Origin: Gemmatimonadota bacterium
GTDB taxonomy: Bacteria; Gemmatimonadota; Gemmatimonadetes; Longimicrobiales; Gaopeijiaceae
Direction: 5' to 3'
Assembly (NCBI GenBank): GCA_030618065.1
Contig: JAUXEE010000140.1
Coordinates: 1 to 6,066 of the forward strand
DNA: 6,066 bases
This document shows positions 5,758 to 6,066 of this stretch, piece after piece; within the stretch, counting starts at the first letter, position 1; every line of letters starts with the position of its first letter. The notes below the pieces were generated by a model. The model saw only the letters and a list, made by a program, of their open reading frames with translations. It did no database searches and was not told the DNA's origin. Both the position numbers and the translations under genes were made by a program.

Positions 5758-6066
5758 TCAACCGCCCCAAAAACCGTCCATCGCCTCTACCACCGCTGCC
5801 ACGACCATCCTGCGCCGTTGGTGAGTCTCCTCCCGGCGAGTCCGTACCTCGAGGATGCTTGGGCCATCCGTCATCAAGGCTTTTGAAAAGAGTTCCTCGA
5901 ACTCGGCCAGAGAGGCGGCACTGGAATAGGGAATGCCGTACAACTCCGCCACCTTCCCGAAGTCCAACCCGTGTGGGGTGGCGAAGAACTGGGTAAAGGC
6001 GGGCTCGTGTCCACGGATCGGAAGGGTATGGAAAATCCCTCCTCCATCATTGTTCACGACCACGAA
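5758..6066 (-). CDS. menD: SEPHCHC synthase (MenD), C-terminal part, cut by window edge
   Basis: Only the last 102 residues and the TGA stop are in the window; the frame stays open through the right edge. MenD is a thiamine-diphosphate enzyme that couples isochorismate and decarboxylated 2-oxoglutarate to give 2-succinyl-5-enolpyruvyl-6-hydroxy-3-cyclohexene-1-carboxylate, the first committed step of menaquinone synthesis. The visible start FVVVNNDGGGIFHTLPI (residues 1-17 from the edge) is the end of the ThDP-binding motif and is nearly diagnostic for MenD. TPHGLDFGKVAELYGIPY (about 29-46) and the tail ILEVRTRREET (about 70-80) also fit the C-terminal domain. The pattern is closer to the Bacillus/cyanobacterial style (NNDGGGIF, TPHGLDF) than to the E. 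coli one (NNNGGQIF). The first half of the ThDP motif lies outside. It leads the visible part of the operon. Confidence 0.96.
   Translation of the reverse strand, partial: FVVVNNDGGGIFHTLPIRGHEPAFTQFFATPHGLDFGKVAELYGIPYSSAASLAEFEELFSKALMTDGPSILEVRTRREETHQRRRMVVAAVVEAMDGFWGG

Noticed and set aside
4869..5996. Long + strand open frame (375 codons) opposite menB and menD
   Set aside because: It lies antisense to two unmistakable men genes, is rich in Pro/Arg/Gly low-complexity sequence and shows no family motif. Long antisense frames are expected in GC-rich coding DNA.

Overview
This window carries a bacterial menaquinone (vitamin K2) biosynthesis cluster that ends in a tyrosyl-tRNA synthetase gene, facing a convergent gene for an exported, probably outer-membrane beta-barrel protein. 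GC content is high (roughly 60 % by eye). Genes are tightly packed and use Shine-Dalgarno-type start sites. The likely outer-membrane protein, with a Sec-type signal peptide and a C-terminal Phe, points to a Gram-negative (diderm) bacterium that respires with menaquinone. A Gemmatimonadota-like or related environmental lineage would fit, but this is a guess and the sequence does not settle it.

Layout. From 3 to 1037 on the + strand is the 3' part of a gene for a secreted beta-barrel-like protein; its start codon lies left of the window. From 1038 to 1177 is a convergent intergenic region with overlapping inverted repeats that probably end transcription from one or both sides. From 1178 to 6066 everything is on the - strand and is read from the right edge leftward: menD (3' end only), menB, menA, menE, tyrS. 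Gaps are 28 bp (menD-menB), 8 bp (menB-menA with the preferred GTG start), 1 bp (menA-menE) and 55 bp (menE-tyrS). The men genes are almost certainly one transcript, and tyrS probably shares it. No operon promoter is visible; it must lie right of position 6066.

How the genes work together. MenD makes SEPHCHC from isochorismate and 2-oxoglutarate. MenE activates o-succinylbenzoate to its CoA ester, and MenB closes the ring to 1,4-dihydroxy-2-naphthoyl-CoA. MenA prenylates dihydroxynaphthoate in the membrane to give demethylmenaquinone. MenF, MenH, MenC, the thioesterase and the final methyltransferase are not in the window. TyrS charges tRNA-Tyr; its only obvious metabolic link to the other genes is that tyrosine and menaquinone both derive from chorismate.

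I see no mobile element, CRISPR array, tRNA, rRNA or defence system, and nothing that amounts to a new biological system. The points most worth a second look are regulatory: a hairpin that straddles the menB stop and buries the likely menA Shine-Dalgarno, a possible anti-Shine-Dalgarno upstream of tyrS, the attachment of tyrS to the men operon, and the multi-state inverted repeats in the convergent region.
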